NCBI GenBank assembly: GCA_000467715.1 | Contig: AJFK01000613.1 | Location: forward strand, 43,374 to 107,373 | Reading direction: 5' to 3' | Length of the DNA stretch: 64,000 nt | Source: Hysterium pulicare CBS 123377 | Taxonomy: Eukaryota; Ascomycota; Dothideomycetes; Hysteriales; Hysteriaceae | Shown here: in pieces, positions 1 through 11,175 of the stretch | Position numbering within the stretch: the stretch's first letter is position 1 | How the letters are laid out: each line of letters opens with the position of its first letter | Notes under the pieces: model-generated | What the model was told of the DNA's origin: nothing | The model's database searches: none | Seen by the model: only the letters and a program-made list of their open reading frames with translations | Position numbers and translations under genes: made by a program

Positions 1-2
1 AA

Positions 3-1364
3 TTCCTACAAAAGAAGGGAGGGGCAGTGGGCGAGCAGCGCGAGCCAGAGGCCCAAAGAAAGCGACGCAAAAAGGATCACACCCACGCTAAAGAAGAAGA
101 AATATCTGCATACTTCACGTCTACGCGACCAGCGCTGGCGGAAAGGGACAGGAATGTTCAAGCGGAACCTGATCCGCAGCGGCGCGAATTTCTAGTTCCA
201 AAAAGTGAACACAACCAGCAAAAGTCGGCCCAGGTTGACAACCCCGTACCGACCGTTGAATTACCCGGGAAGCTGTACTTGGGTTTCGGGACTAGGGGTC
301 CTAGGCATGAAAGTACGAGCTACTTCTCGTGGTCTGATTCTACTCATGCACCCAGTGAGACTCCAAATTCTCGGCAGGCAGTGACGTCTATAAACACTGG
401 TCAGCTTAACCCAAGTCAAAACGATCAGGAGAGACTAGACTTCAATACTGAGCGCCCTCTACGCCTGCACATCGATCAAAAATCACAGCTAAGTGACGTC
501 GCGGAGGATAGAGAGGACCGTTTCGATGTATCATCTCTCCCACCGTTAAGTGATCGAGGATCACAACAGAACCCCCTCCCTACTGGTTCTGCTCCCACCA
601 GGGCAATTCGACGCTCACATCACGACACTTCCAGATGGAGCGTAGAACTGACGTCCTCCCTTCCATCCAGTTCAACTCCCAACAGAACGGCGAAACAAAT
701 CCCCAATAAGCGAACACATACTTACGGCAGGAGGAATCCCATTGACAAGAAATCCCACTGTGAGCATTCGCAGCCTCATTGCGACGAGCCATTGCAAAAT
801 CATATATCGCAAAGAGACGGTAGGGACGATTTGGAACCGCAGACTTCTTCTTCTTTAGGAAGACTACTACGAGAATGTGATTCTGTATTTGCCCCTAGGA
901 ACACCACTGAAGATGAGCGCTCTCGCACGGAAAACGTGCAAAGAGCGCCCATAATCGCAAAAGACGAGATAATGCAAGGAAAACCTGGGTTTCACGAAGC
1001 GGAAGAACAACCACCAACGCACTTACCATTTGTCGGGTCCCATCGTCCTAGACTGCCAGTACTCGTTGGACCTAATATCTACGAAGGGCAAGCTCGACGA
1101 GTAAGTTTTGTGCCGGAGCCAGAGGTACATTACGACGATTCGGAATGGGCATATGCGTTCGAAGAAGGGGCAGAGGAAGAAGACGCTTGGGTGGAGGATT
1201 ATGGTCAAGATATATCCTTTGCGCTAGACACAGCAGCGGCCGGAAACGCCGAACCAGTAGAGGAACTTGACTTTGCTTACGAGGAAGTGCAACCTCGCGC
1301 GCTCGATGAGCAAAGGGAACCGGATGCGCTGGAAGGTTTCTGGCGTCCTCACAAGCTGTACTGA
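3..1364 (+). CDS. Hypothetical protein, 5' end outside the window
   Basis: The frame is open from base 3 with no stop and no in-frame ATG near the edge, so the true start or an upstream exon lies left of the window. At least 453 residues are visible. The protein is hydrophilic, rich in Arg, Glu, Ser and Pro, and looks mostly disordered. It has a basic N-terminal stretch (QRKRRKK), an [14 protein letters not shown] segment and an acidic C-terminal third ([10 protein letters not shown]). It ends in the compact motif [10 protein letters not shown] see no catalytic domain, signal peptide or membrane segment and do not recognise the family. A nuclear or scaffold role would fit the composition but is only a guess. 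The stop at 1362-1364 lies 442 bases before the pyrophosphatase start. Confidence 0.7.
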   Translation, partial: FLQKKGGAVGEQREPEAQRKRRKKDHTHAKEEEISAYFTSTRPALAERDRNVQAEPDPQRREFLVPKSEHNQQKSAQVDNPVPTVELPGKLYLGFGTRGPRHESTSYFSWSDSTHAPSETPNSRQAVTSINTGQLNPSQNDQERLDFNTERPLRLHIDQKSQLSDVAEDREDRFDVSSLPPLSDRGSQQNPLPTGSAPTRAIRRSHHDTSRWSVELTSSLPSSSTPNRTAKQIPNKRTHTYGRRNPIDKKSHCEHSQPHCDEPLQNHISQRDGRDDLEPQTSSSLGRLLRECDSVFAPRNTTEDERSRTENVQRAPIIAKDEIMQGKPGFHEAEEQPPTHLPFVGSHRPRLPVLVGPNIYEGQARRVSFVPEPEVHYDDSEWAYAFEEGAEEEDAWVEDYGQDISFALDTAAAGNAEPVEELDFAYEEVQPRALDEQREPDALEGFWRPHKLY

Positions 1365-1806
1365 TTTTGTTGGGCTTCCATTGGTGAAAGGAGGCGTTAC
1401 TGATAGATACCCCTTTCTCAAAGTACCTATAGAAAGATCTTACATAAGCGGGAAAAAATATCGCATCCATTCGTCCCTTGTGATCCTCGGTCTATTCAGC
1501 GAACTCCGCAAGGAAAGCGATCCGGCCGCTCTTTTTCAACCAATTGATCTTCGTAATATCTATTGCATGACTGTTCAGAAACTATTGTGGCTCAACTCGG
1601 CCTCAAGAATTAATTGTCCGCCCCAACAAATTCCACTTGCGAAGGTTGTCTTATGCAGACAGCCTGCGGTGAGGTTTGCTACGCTGGCCACGCCTAATCC
1701 ATCACCGCTCATCAGCCCCACCACGGCAACTCCCCGCCAGGCCAAAATTCAGTCTCGTACAAGTCAGCTAGCAGGGCACCTACAACCACCTCGACCTACC
1801 GCAACA

Positions 1807-2962
1807 ATGGCTTCACTTCCGATTTCAGAGAAGGGCTTCCACTCTAAAGCTCCAGCTCAGTTCACTGCGAGGAAAATCGGCGCTCCCAACACCCTCGAGC
1901 ACCGCATCTTCATTGAGAAAGATGGCGTCCCGCTCTCGCCTTTCCACGATATCCCACTCTATGCCAACGAGCAGCAGACAGTCCTCAACATGATTGTTGA
2001 GGTCCCTCGCTGGACCAATGCTAAGATGGAGGTATATACTCTCTTGCCGCTACCCTAGTACAACTCTCTCTAGCTGCGGGATGTTGCAAGCTGACTCGAA
2101 CTCCCAACAGATTTCGAAGGAAGAGACCCTCAATCCCATCAAACAAGATACCAAGAAAGGAAAGCTTCGTTTTGTGAGGAATTGCTTCCCACACAAGGGC
2201 TACCTCTGGAACTACGGTGCCTTCCCGCAGGTAGGAATTACCTCCATCGTTTCCCGATATCGGATACAAGCTGATCACTGCATATAGACCTGGGAAGATC
2301 CCAACGTCGTTCACCCAGAAACCAAGGCCAAGGGCGACAATGACCCATTGGACGTTTGCGAGATCGGCGAGCTCGTCGCAAAGCCCGGTGAGGTCAAGCA
2401 GGTTAAGATCCTCGGTGTCATGGCTCTTCTCGACGAGGAGGAGACCGATTGGAAGATCATTGTCATTGATGTCAATGATCCATTGGCTCCCAAACTCAAT
2501 GATATTGAGGACGTCGAGAGGCACCTGCCTGGTCTTTTGAGGGCCACGAATGAATGGTTCCGTATTTACAAGATTCCCGATGGCAAGCCTGAGAACCAGT
2601 TTGCCTTTTCTGGCGAATGCAAGAACAAGAAGTAAGGTCTCACAAAATAGTCAACTATATTCGGAGCTAATTGATCACAGATACGCCACTGATATTGTCC
2701 GCGAGTGTGCTGAGGCTTGGGAGAAGCTTATCACTGGCAAGACGCCCAGGGGTGATCTTTCACTGTAAGTTGAGAACAGCTTCCAAACGCATATCTGGCA
2801 AAGTCTAACCTCTTCTACAGCACCAATGTCAACGTCCCTCACTCCCCTGACCGGATTGACCCCTCCAAGCTCAACATTCCGAGGGGTGAGAACCACGCTC
2901 CTCAGCCAATAGACCCAAGCATCGACAAATGGTTCTTCATCTCTGGAGCTCCAACCTCCTAA
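1807..2962 (+). CDS. IPP1: Inorganic pyrophosphatase (family I, eukaryotic)
   Basis: Hydrolyses pyrophosphate to two phosphates in the cytosol, pulling biosynthetic reactions forward. Five exons join in frame to 304 residues: 1807-2031, 2111-2230, 2288-2631, 2681-2764, 2821-2962. All introns are GT-AG. The metal-binding signature DNDPLD is present in the third exon. Other family landmarks in order are [63 protein letters not shown] and [17 protein letters not shown], ending with DKWFFISG. Length and order match fungal IPP1. The ATG at 1807 (context CAACAATGG) is chosen because the conserved N-terminus follows it; the same frame is open further upstream but without homology. The splice after AAGAACAAGAA at 2631 avoids a TAA directly behind it. 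Confidence 0.97.
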
Positions 2963-3186
2963 GCGGTTCCCGACCAGATTGGTAAGGTATAAAGTTATGG
3001 ATATGAGAGTAGTAGGTGTACACAGGTTGATTACAGCATGACCAGACACGTACTGTTACACCACGCCAGACGGCGTTATAGATAAAAGCATAAGCTTGTC
3101 TCCAGACTTTCCAACTCCTGTGCAAATGCTACCTGAATCCTGTAATGCATGGGTTTCCTGCCATACCAGTATATTCTTGTCCGACC

Positions 3187-3576
3187 TTAATTGCCCGTCA
3201 ACTCTTCTTGCCGTGCTAACATTCTCGAATGTCGATCTACTTCCTCCATTACTTCAGTGATTCTCATGTTCTCGAGATCCAGGTTGAGTTCTTTGCCGTC
3301 CTCTGTGATGCTAATGTGTCAGTATTGCCGTTCATAGTGTGCCTCAAAGCATCCTCCCGTATTTCTTAAACCGTAAAGTTCTTGGAGCCACATACTGAAC
3401 TTCAGCGCCAGAGAAGCAGGGTCTTTGCTTGCCCGCGGTAGCATTTTTGTTTCGATTTTCATCCCACTTAACCGGGCATTCGGAGGTAAAAGGGCAAGGA
3501 AGAGTCGCGCTGTCTTTGCGCGCCGAGAGAATGGATTGAATCTTGTGCGAACGTCGGTCAAGAATCGCGTTATCAT
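3187..3576 (-). CDS. MRPL44: Mitochondrial large-subunit ribosomal protein mL53 (MRPL44 family)
   Basis: A small structural protein of the mitochondrial 54S subunit. Two exons on the minus strand, 3576-3396 and 3302-3187, splice in frame to 98 residues. The first exon starts MITRFLTDVRTRFNPFSRRA and contains ARLFLALLPPNAR. The second begins at the KDGKELNLDLEN segment and ends RMLARQEELTGN. The donor is GTATGT; the acceptor CACAG restores a Lys codon across the junction, giving KFKDGKE as in family members. Length is typical. It is transcribed away from SEC20 across a 303-bp gap and converges on IPP1 with 224 bp between the two stops. Recognition is by remembered family sequence; no search was run. 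Confidence 0.9.
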
Positions 3577-3879
3577 CGTGGAGGCTGCTTTTGGGATGGA
3601 TTAGAGGCAGGTGCGGAGGTGTGAGGGAGCAGGTCGAATGCTCCTGGACAAGGAACGATTCTGTTGGACAACTGTTTAGCTTGCGACATCCGTTTTAGAA
3701 TAAAGTTGACTTACTTAGAAAGCCTAAGCGGCGCACATGAAGCAATTGGGCTTGGATATTCGAGCACAAGTCCACTTCACATTCTCATCGCAAGGTCTTG
3801 GCGCCGCATCATCATTTCCCCGTTCCGAAAACCTCGTCATAGGGAAAGTGCACAACTGGCTGCTTCGCAAGCTTTAACA
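3577..3879. promoter_or_regulatory. Shared divergent promoter of MRPL44 and SEC20
   Basis: The two start codons are 303 bases apart and point away from each other, so both promoters and 5' leaders must fit here. I see no clear TATA box. The sequence holds mixed pyrimidine-rich patches near the SEC20 start. Co-regulation is an inference from geometry only. Confidence 0.5.
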
Positions 3880-5189
3880 ATGACAACGACCACCCAGTTC
3901 CTATCCGCCCGCCTAACCAATCTTTCCGATTCCAACAAACAAATCCTACACCTCATTCAACGGTTATCAAAATTAGATTTCCAACCTGGCTCCGTGCCGC
4001 TGAATGACAACGAGGGAGACGCTCGATTGGAACTCAGCGCCGAGATACACGAGAGCTTGAAACAGATTGAAGAAGACCTCGAGCTTTTAAAACAGGAAAT
4101 CGAAGACGCTACTGGTGTCGTTAGCTCAAGCCATAGGAGGCAAGATACTGAAAAAGAGCGGGAGAGGTCCAGACTTGCTATTTTACTTGCAAGATTAAGT
4201 GAGGACGTAAAGTCGTACGTACAGAACTCCTCAACTTTACATTGGAGTGTGCTATGCTGACAGTATTTGGTACCAGATCACGGAGCCAATTCCGCAAAGC
4301 CCAACTCCAAGCCAAACGCAACGCCGAGCGCGCCAAACAAAAAGAACGCGAACTTCTCTTCGCCGGAATCCAATCCGGCAGCAACACACCCTCCTCCACC
4401 CGACGTCGAGGCCAAAAAGAAAACGTTACCGCCGACGACCTAATTGTGGGCGCTTCGAGTGATGTCACAGCAGCTCTGAGACGTACCCACCAGTTGATGC
4501 AATCTGAGCTTTCACGATCACGATTTGCACAAGAGACATTAGAACAATCCACTGTTGCGCTAGCGGATCTCGGGGAGAGATACACCGATCTAAATACATT
4601 ACTTTCAGCTTCGAGGAATCTGCTAGGTACGCTTCTCAGGAGCCAGAAGAGCGATACTTGGTACCTGGAAACAGCCTTCTACATCCTTGTCACGACTATC
4701 GTCTGGCTCATCTTCCGACGCTTTCTCTACGGTCCGCTTTGGTGGCTTGTCTGGCTGCCGCTCAAATTAAGCTATAAGCTTCTCTTTTCAGTGTTTGCGG
4801 CAGTGGGATTAACGGGCGGTGCTAGAAAAACAGCAGTCGCATCTCCGAGTACTTCTTTGATCGTAAAACCCAGCGCTACAGGCCGCCCACAAAAGATAAT
4901 CATGGGCAGCGAACGACCATCCATACGCGTTGGCGGAGGCGGTTCCGGAGCGAAGCAGGATCCTAGCCAGGATGGAAGTCTCTCGCAGCAGGTGGGGCAG
5001 ATGGCAGAAGCTAGTGAGCAACAACCACAGCAACAGGGAAGTGAGGAGACTGTTGTGAGGGGTGATGGTACGGTGCTTCCGAAGCGATCGGACCAGCCAC
5101 GCAATCCGAAGAAGAAGATGTGGGAGGAGGATGTGGAGAGCCAGAAGCATGAGCAGGCGCAGCAAGAGAGGCAGAGAGATGAGCTATGA
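3880..5189 (+). CDS. SEC20: Sec20-like ER SNARE (Golgi-to-ER retrograde transport)
   Basis: A t-SNARE of the ER that with Use1, Ufe1 and Sec22 receives COPI vesicles. Exons 3880-4214 and 4277-5189 splice in frame to 415 residues; the junction reads EDVKS-SRSQFRKAQ. Residues about 1-110 are helical and charged. The central Sec20 region (RTHQLMQSELSRSRFAQETL, then LSASRNLLGTLLRSQKSD) precedes one long membrane segment (YILVTTIVWLIFRRFLYGPL, then WWLVWLPLKL). The C-terminal tail is long, Gln- and Ser-rich, and ends in RDEL, an HDEL-like ER retrieval signal expected in the lumen. Yeast Sec20 is similar in architecture and ends HDEL. The ATG at 3880 follows GCTTTAACA and begins the first conserved helix; an earlier ORF extension lacks homology. 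Confidence 0.9.
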
Positions 5190-5341
5190 TTGATACGATT
5201 GATATGACGTGAGAAGAACTTATATTATTACTCTATACCCTGGTCTAATACGTTTCCTTTTCTATGTGATTATCTCTGTGATTTCGTTATACCGATGAAT
5301 ACCTCACAATGCCCCCTCCCTGAGCCTCGGAAATCTGGTCA

Positions 5342-5397
5342 TCACGAGACATACTTAGCTGAGTAATCCATAATTTTCTTCTTTGACATCTATAAAT
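5342..5397 (+). promoter_or_regulatory. Promoter-like module (TCACGAG - TATAAAT - CT leader)
   Basis: TCACGAG at 5342-5348 and TATAAAT at 5391-5397 are 49 bases apart. A pyrimidine-rich leader (CCCTTTTCCTC) follows, and an ATG in the context CCAAAACATG lies near 5464. Same order of elements as the array at 42.8-47.4 kb. Confidence 0.4.
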
Positions 5398-6042
5398 CCC
5401 TTTTCCTCAGCAGGATTTCCTTCGAAGCACCCTCCAAGACGAACTCAAGATCGCGTCCAAAACATGTTTCAACTACTTACATGGCGGTTTGACCTTATAA
5501 AACCCGAAGACCCTATGGGCATATGTCTGGATCTTACTTCCAAACCTTTGTCTAGGAGGAACAGTATGCTTGGTGTGAGTCCAGAATAGCATTAACTATG
5601 TCGAAGATGGAGCGGGGTTGGGTTTGGGTGTGGCACATCGTTGTGAGAGAGCGAGAACTTCTCTGGTGGTATCGATTGTACCGTAAGGATGATGTTCTTC
5701 ATGGCCTTAGAGGTTGCGGATGATCCGCGGTCTAATTTTCAGAAAATGATTCGCGGGTATTCGATCTTCAGTCCCCTCTCTGTCCATCATGCTCGTCTTC
5801 TCGTATTCTCTTTTCCCCTTCAGTGATTTCGGCATTCGTAGCTTCATCCACCCCAACACATGACATCGCTTCATTATTTGTGTTGATGTGTGGAAGAAGA
5901 GCAGCAAGGACATAGTCTGGTTTTGTTGTACCTTTTAGATTTGAAATCGAAACGTCCACTGTGGTGGAGAAAGAGAGTTTGGTTACCGCAACGGGGAGAC
6001 TTTATACCCCACGGGCACTGTTCTCCCCTGCTGGTAGCGATA

Positions 6043-6078
6043 TCACGGGACATAGTAGGGCTTCCAGTACCTATAAAT
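6043..6078 (+). promoter_or_regulatory. Promoter-like module (TCACGGG - TATAAAT)
   Basis: TCACGGG at 6043-6049 and TATAAAT from 6072, then CCTCAGGACCCTCTCGCC. Spacing of 29 bases is within the range of the 43-47 kb array. No convincing ORF follows. Confidence 0.4.
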
Positions 6079-6794
6079 CCTCAGGACCCTCTCGCCTTTC
6101 TTTCGAAACACTCTCCACACGGAAACCAGCCAAAGTATGAATAGGCAATGAAAGCCCTAGCGGCTGTTGTTCAAAAGCAAACGAGAATCTCAACATATGT
6201 TTCTGGATCCTGCTTCATCTCATTCAAGGAACGAAATCATGGCTATGTCGGGAACCAACAAGCTAAAAAAAATCTGATGGGTTGCATTCGAGAAGATCGT
6301 GGAAACAAGGCGGGATAGTTCGGCGGAGGGATGAATCTGCGGCGGTGAGGAGCATCATCGTTCGATGGCGTTGCCCTGGTATAGCAGTCTGTATGCTGAT
6401 CATCACTATCATCTTACTGACTAGTATGATAGGAACTCGACTACTAAGCTCCAATTACTCAACGCCCTCATTCCGTCCGCATCGTCTACGAACCATGAAA
6501 GATTGGTACTTCATGTTCTGGCGATTCCAGAGGCTCCACTGGACTTCATACTCCATCACTTCCAGCTGTTTTTATAATTGGGTGCCCTCGAAACTGACGA
6601 GGCACATTTGGCCTCGAAGATTTTGGGTTTTGACGCAAAGCAACCAGCACATGACCCTCTATGTTGAAATCATTTGGCATTCCGAATAGAAATCTTTGTA
6701 GAGAAAAGAAAGGGAACAAATGTTATGAATACCAGTGGCTTTATAATTGGGAAGGTGGAGAGGAGAAAGAATCGGTGAGTAAGCTTTGAGTAAG

Positions 6795-6829
6795 TCACCG
6801 CTAGGACTTACGGGCAAAAAGGGTATAAA
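6795..6829 (+). promoter_or_regulatory. Promoter-like module (TCACCGC - TATAAAG)
   Basis: TCACCGC at 6795-6801 and TATAAAG at 6824-6829 (29 bases), then a leader CACTTCTCTCTTTCC. A variant of the downstream box of the 43-47 kb array (CGAATATCATCACCA, 7101-7115) lies about 280 bases after this TATA box, as in the array units. Confidence 0.4.
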
Positions 6830-7471
6830 GATCACTTCTCTCTTTCCAACTTGTTTGTCACAGATACAACTCAGAAAGGATGTTTCATACGACGCCTCCA
6901 AAAATGCGCAAAGGCGCTTTCGCCAAAGGCTACTAAGGACCTGAGTCAATGGCTGTGGGTGGCGTTAATACCACAACCCCTAGTAGAACTGATGTGGGAG
7001 TTGTTCGGTGCCCGTGTCCAAAACGCGCCAGATGGATACCCAATGTCTGCCAGTTGGAATCGACCGTGGGGAGAAGGTTTTCGACGCATAATGGTTGTGA
7101 CGAATATCATCACCAGCCTTTCGTGAAGATTGCTAGGGACTACAACAAAGCAGATCATTTTCCTTCCTAGCTTTACCATCGCTGTCGACAACTCATACCC
7201 TAGTCCGTTTCCGACAGATCCAAACGCTCCATAGTTACTCCCTCCAATAGTTTTTGATCACGAGTGAGAGCCGACCCCACCCCGTGCTCAGGTCGGTCGC
7301 TTTTATTGATCGGAGAACAAGAGTCTGGAGCACATAGTACCCTGTCCTGCTTGCATTTGGAAGCAAGGCAAGGTCACGCATGGGTTCTTGAAATGGTGGA
7401 TTTTGATGAACCTCGTGTGAAGTCCTCCGAGTGTGAAGGAAGAAAAGGAAGAGTCGGAAGAAAAGAGAAGA

Positions 7472-7517
7472 TTTTATAGCCGAAAAAAAAAAAGACTTGC
7501 CGCTGATTTTCACGTGA
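7472..7517 (-). promoter_or_regulatory. Minus-strand promoter-like module (TCACGTG - TATAAAA - CT leader)
   Basis: Read on the minus strand: TCACGTG (7517-7511), a T-run, then TATAAAA (7478-7472) 39 bases on, followed by a long CT-rich leader (TCTTCTCTTTTCTTCC). Downstream minus-strand ORFs (7235-7420 and 6946-7191) are short and unrecognised. Shows that the module occurs on both strands. Confidence 0.4.
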
Positions 7518-10336
7518 AACGACGCAGGAGATGAAGAGTAAGAACGATTTGCTGAATAATCAAATGACAGGTTTTCGGCGATGCATCGATATAAATTCTC
7601 CCCATGGGCTTATTTCCGGTACTCACGGCTCAAAAACTTCGAATTTTACAAACTGTAGATCACATGGGTCATGAGTTGCTCGTAAATGTTGAGGTATGCA
7701 AGCCTATGGGCCTCTCGGGATCGCGAATCTGGAAATTAGAAGACCCGTCAGCATCCTTTCGAATGGGCTACTTGGTGTCTTGTTGAACAAGATATTGATA
7801 AAGACATATCACGTCCAACTCCTATGCTTGGTTGCAAATTGAGAAAGAGTAGAACATCCGTTCAATTCAGATACCCTAAGGCCGCAGAGACTCGTTGCTA
7901 AGGGAGAATAGGAGAACCGAATGGTGACGATCATCACTCTGAGATGTCCAACCAAAATGGCACAAAAAGCATCGGAGAATGGAACATCTCGCTGACTCAT
8001 CAGGCTATATATGACTTGGCGGCCTTCTTGAATCCTCCAGGACGCCCCTCTATGGTTTTTCTTTGGAAAACTTCATTATGACTTATGGTTCCAAGTAAGG
8101 CAAACCCCCATGGGGATGTTGTAGTGCAATTTTTGAAAGCAAGCAGCGTGGCCATGTCTTCCTTTGGAGCATGGTTTTGAACATCGTTAGAAGAGTAACA
8201 ATGGCCACCGCAGAGAGCTTTCGGCTTAGTGTTTCGAGCAGCAACACCACATGAGGTTTGACTTTGTTACTCTTTGGCTCTAAACATGTGCCTATAAAGT
8301 ACCCATGGTCTGGTATAACTGCCGAGCTGTGTGTGTTTGGTGGAAGAGGTGTTCATGGCTATTTGAAGTAGGGAAAGAAAGCTGAAGGAGTCACATGCGG
8401 CGTGCCCAGATCTCTGGTATCTTGCGTATGGGCTTCCAGGCTGAAAGTGGTGTGATGTACGTTCTTCGATTCCTAAGCTTCCAATGGATAGAACACAAAA
8501 CCCTCATCTTCGCGAGGAGAATCTTTTCCTTCGCCTCTACAACTCTACAAACCTCTTCGGAGAATTGGATTATGATCAGTCTTCTTCTGGTGCTGTTTCA
8601 GGGTTGTGAGTTGATCTTGAATCATGCTCAACTTCGAACCATGTGGTCCCCTTGGGACTATGGGAGAATTGATGGAGAGCCTGAAGCCCCGCAAGTCACA
8701 CAAGACTATGATGTTTGCTCGGGCAGCTTCGGGCGGAAAGTCTGAATTGAGGGTGAAAAGTTGAGGCTTCTAAAATCTGATGATGCTCATTAGTAGAACT
8801 AACGATTGATATAATCGAAGAGTGGTGGTGAGCCTCATCGCAAGAAGTTTGAGGGTATGGGATTTGGACGCCTCCTCCGCCCATAACTTCCTTGTCGACC
8901 TTGGTTTTGTTTCATTTGCAGCGCAGGACACTGGAACCATTCGTTGAGCTCTAGTTGCAGCCTGATTCACCAAACCCAAGTCCGCGCGTCTCCTTGAGAT
9001 CTTTGTCCCAAAGCCGAGACCCAAATACCATCAAGGTCAATTTGATGTTCAAAGTCAATTCCGTACATAGATTTGTACTCTGCTGCGGAGCGTAAAATGG
9101 GTTTTTATAGGTGTTGAAAAGGAATAGCAAGGTAACGGAGTTAGTAAGGAACCTGACTAAGCGCGCAGTTAGCGTAGAAAGAAGATATAAATTCTTCCGC
9201 AGGCAGAGTTTTTCAATTGTTTTCCACTCCGCAGATTTGGTTTGGTTTGGCATCAATGCGGAATGATCACTTCCCCTATATAGTGTTCACACTTATGGAA
9301 AGATGTCAAGTCATGGGGAATCAGAACGACTCTCCAATTCCAACATGAGTTCGGCTCATGTGTCTTGCAGCTTCAAAACAACTCCAATGCAAAAGTCGCA
9401 TGCTTTCTGGTGAACTGGAACTCGGCGTGGCTTGAGTGTGTCGATTTTTGCCCCGAAAGGGAGGATAACTGGGTTAAATAGAGTATCAAGGTTGGACTTT
9501 TATGCTGATGCTGATGATGTTTAGGTGATGGTCTTTAGTGGAGTTTACTAGGCTGATTGTGTAAGTTCATGGTAGATGCAACCACCTTTCCTAGTCTCCT
9601 CCGCGAACCTCGACACACTCGCCTCCCATTCTGCCGTAAGTTTTGCCTGTTCAAAGCCCAGCGATGATTTCTCGACTCAAACATCCCCCACACAGTCCAC
9701 ATCGTAGAGTACAGCGTTTTTGCTCTCATAACTCAACAAACCATGGTAGATTTCTTGAGCTCTTAGTATTGAACTCTCTCCATGACACATCGCCGCAGCA
9801 TTTTGGAGCAGGCAGAATCAGAACACATGGGATTTGTTCCATCGTGTCATATGGATAAATCTATCCAAAATTTCCCAAGATTGTTCGTACAAATAAACCC
9901 AGAAAGCTTGCGCAGAATTTGAGGAGAGCTCAAATCAGGTTGGTCAAAAAACAACGCCGAAAAAGCTAGCGGACATTTCACGTGACTCATTCGATAGGGG
10001 ATATTAGTCAGCATAGTGTGGGAACCAAGCGACTGGCTTATTTACTACATGACCACCTCTTTCCCTTGTAAGTTATGCAATGGCTGGACTGCAATACAAG
10101 AGCCCACATTAAGTGCGGGTCTGATAACCCAGTTTGCTGCTAGGTTCTCGCTGTTGGGTCATGAACTGGCTATGAGAGAAGCACGTTGCTAATGATAAAT
10201 ACTATTTCCAGTATCTAAGATGCTACGGTTCGCTGCGCTGATGTAAATCCTACAGAAATAGCCTCAGGATCATCGAAGGCTACATCTCTACTCTTCGGAC
10301 GAGTTGCGTACCTAGCATTATCCATTAGTATGAATC

Positions 10337-10534
10337 TCATAGGATTACGATGATCATCATCAAAGCTAATAGAATGATGAATGCGCCCACGAATGAAGAG
10401 ATGATACTCGCAATTACCAAAATACGAATTCCCCTAGTCATTCCGTGCATCTCCTTTACAACGGTTCCGGTGATCTCTCCAATCTTCGACTCATTGATAC
10501 GAATTTGGAACGAAATAGGAACCCCCAGGGCACA
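10337..10534 (-). pseudogene. C-terminal fragment with a terminal hydrophobic helix
   Basis: The minus frame between stops reads 65 residues. It has an amphipathic stretch (IRINESKIGEITGTVVKEM) and ends in a long hydrophobic segment (ILVIASIISSFVGAFIILL, then ALMMIIVIL) just before TGA. This looks like the tail of a single-pass membrane protein. No good start is visible; the frame is blocked upstream by TGA at 10535-10537. A minus-strand TATAAAAG lies at 10628-10635. Family unknown. Confidence 0.3.
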
Positions 10535-10694
10535 TCAGGCGCACTAGAGCGCCGTTTTTGGACTTCGGTATTATCGCCCAGCTTGGCTGTTGAATGTATC
10601 CAGATAGATCTTCAATGGAGGACTATGCTTTTATATTCCTAGATCCAAACTAAAAAAAAATGGCCAGATCACGTTTCTTGTCCACACCGCTATC

Positions 10695-10760
10695 TTCACC
10701 CTGGCGCGTGTGTCATACCGCTGCTTACTAAGACCTTTTTCCCTAGAACGCATATTTAAA
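10695..10760 (+). promoter_or_regulatory. Possible plus-strand promoter (TATTTAAAA, CT-rich leader)
   Basis: TCACCCTGG near 10695 is followed at about 57 bases by ATATTTAAAACCCC and then CTCTTCCTCCTCCCTTG. Element order resembles the 43-47 kb array but boxes are less exact. The ORF that follows is short and unrecognised. Confidence 0.3.
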
Positions 10761-11175
10761 ACCCCTCTTCCTCCTCCCTTGTTTCAAGATTTTTCTTCAA
10801 AACACACTTCCTTCCCTCTACCACCTACGGGCGCGGGGAAGAAACGGCGTCAGTCACGTGCCGATTCGGACCGCTTGCCCCCAGCCTGCTGGCTTCAATA
10901 GGATGAGGGTTCGAACGATGACTTTACTCTTTACCTCTCGGGTCATCACATTATATTCAAGTCATGTCCGCTTGGGTTAACCTAGCCACCATCATGTTGC
11001 CCTGGCCTAGAGGCCTCCCTTTAGGCGGTGCTGTCCATACACAAATCAACGCATGCCCTGGTTGTGGCATTATGGTCCCTCTCCCTCCGGGCACAATACT
11101 CCACACAATACCAAGTCAACTCATGAAGTATACACGTGGTCCTCATCACGTGTTGCCGTATCCTTCCCCTCGGTA

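Larger units (their letters stand above)
5190..10336. other. Gene-poor block, left half, with scattered promoter-like modules
   Basis: No ORF above about 135 codons and no recognisable protein in either strand. What it holds are promoter-like modules, listed separately, near 5.34, 6.04 and 6.80 kb on plus and 7.5 kb on minus. Weaker TATA-like sites lie near 7.59, 8.29 and 9.1 kb. Short ORFs follow some of them but do not resemble each other clearly. The DNA is not visibly AT-rich, so strong repeat-induced point mutation is not obvious by eye. Confidence 0.6.

Noticed and set aside
1267-1806. Upstream extension of the pyrophosphatase frame
   Set aside because: The frame is open by chance; it overlaps the end of the preceding gene and lacks family homology. 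The ATG at 1807 starts the conserved protein.
10900-10920. GGTTCGAAC-like word resembling a tRNA T-loop
   Set aside because: No matching acceptor, D or anticodon arm around it; no other tRNA signature was found in the window.
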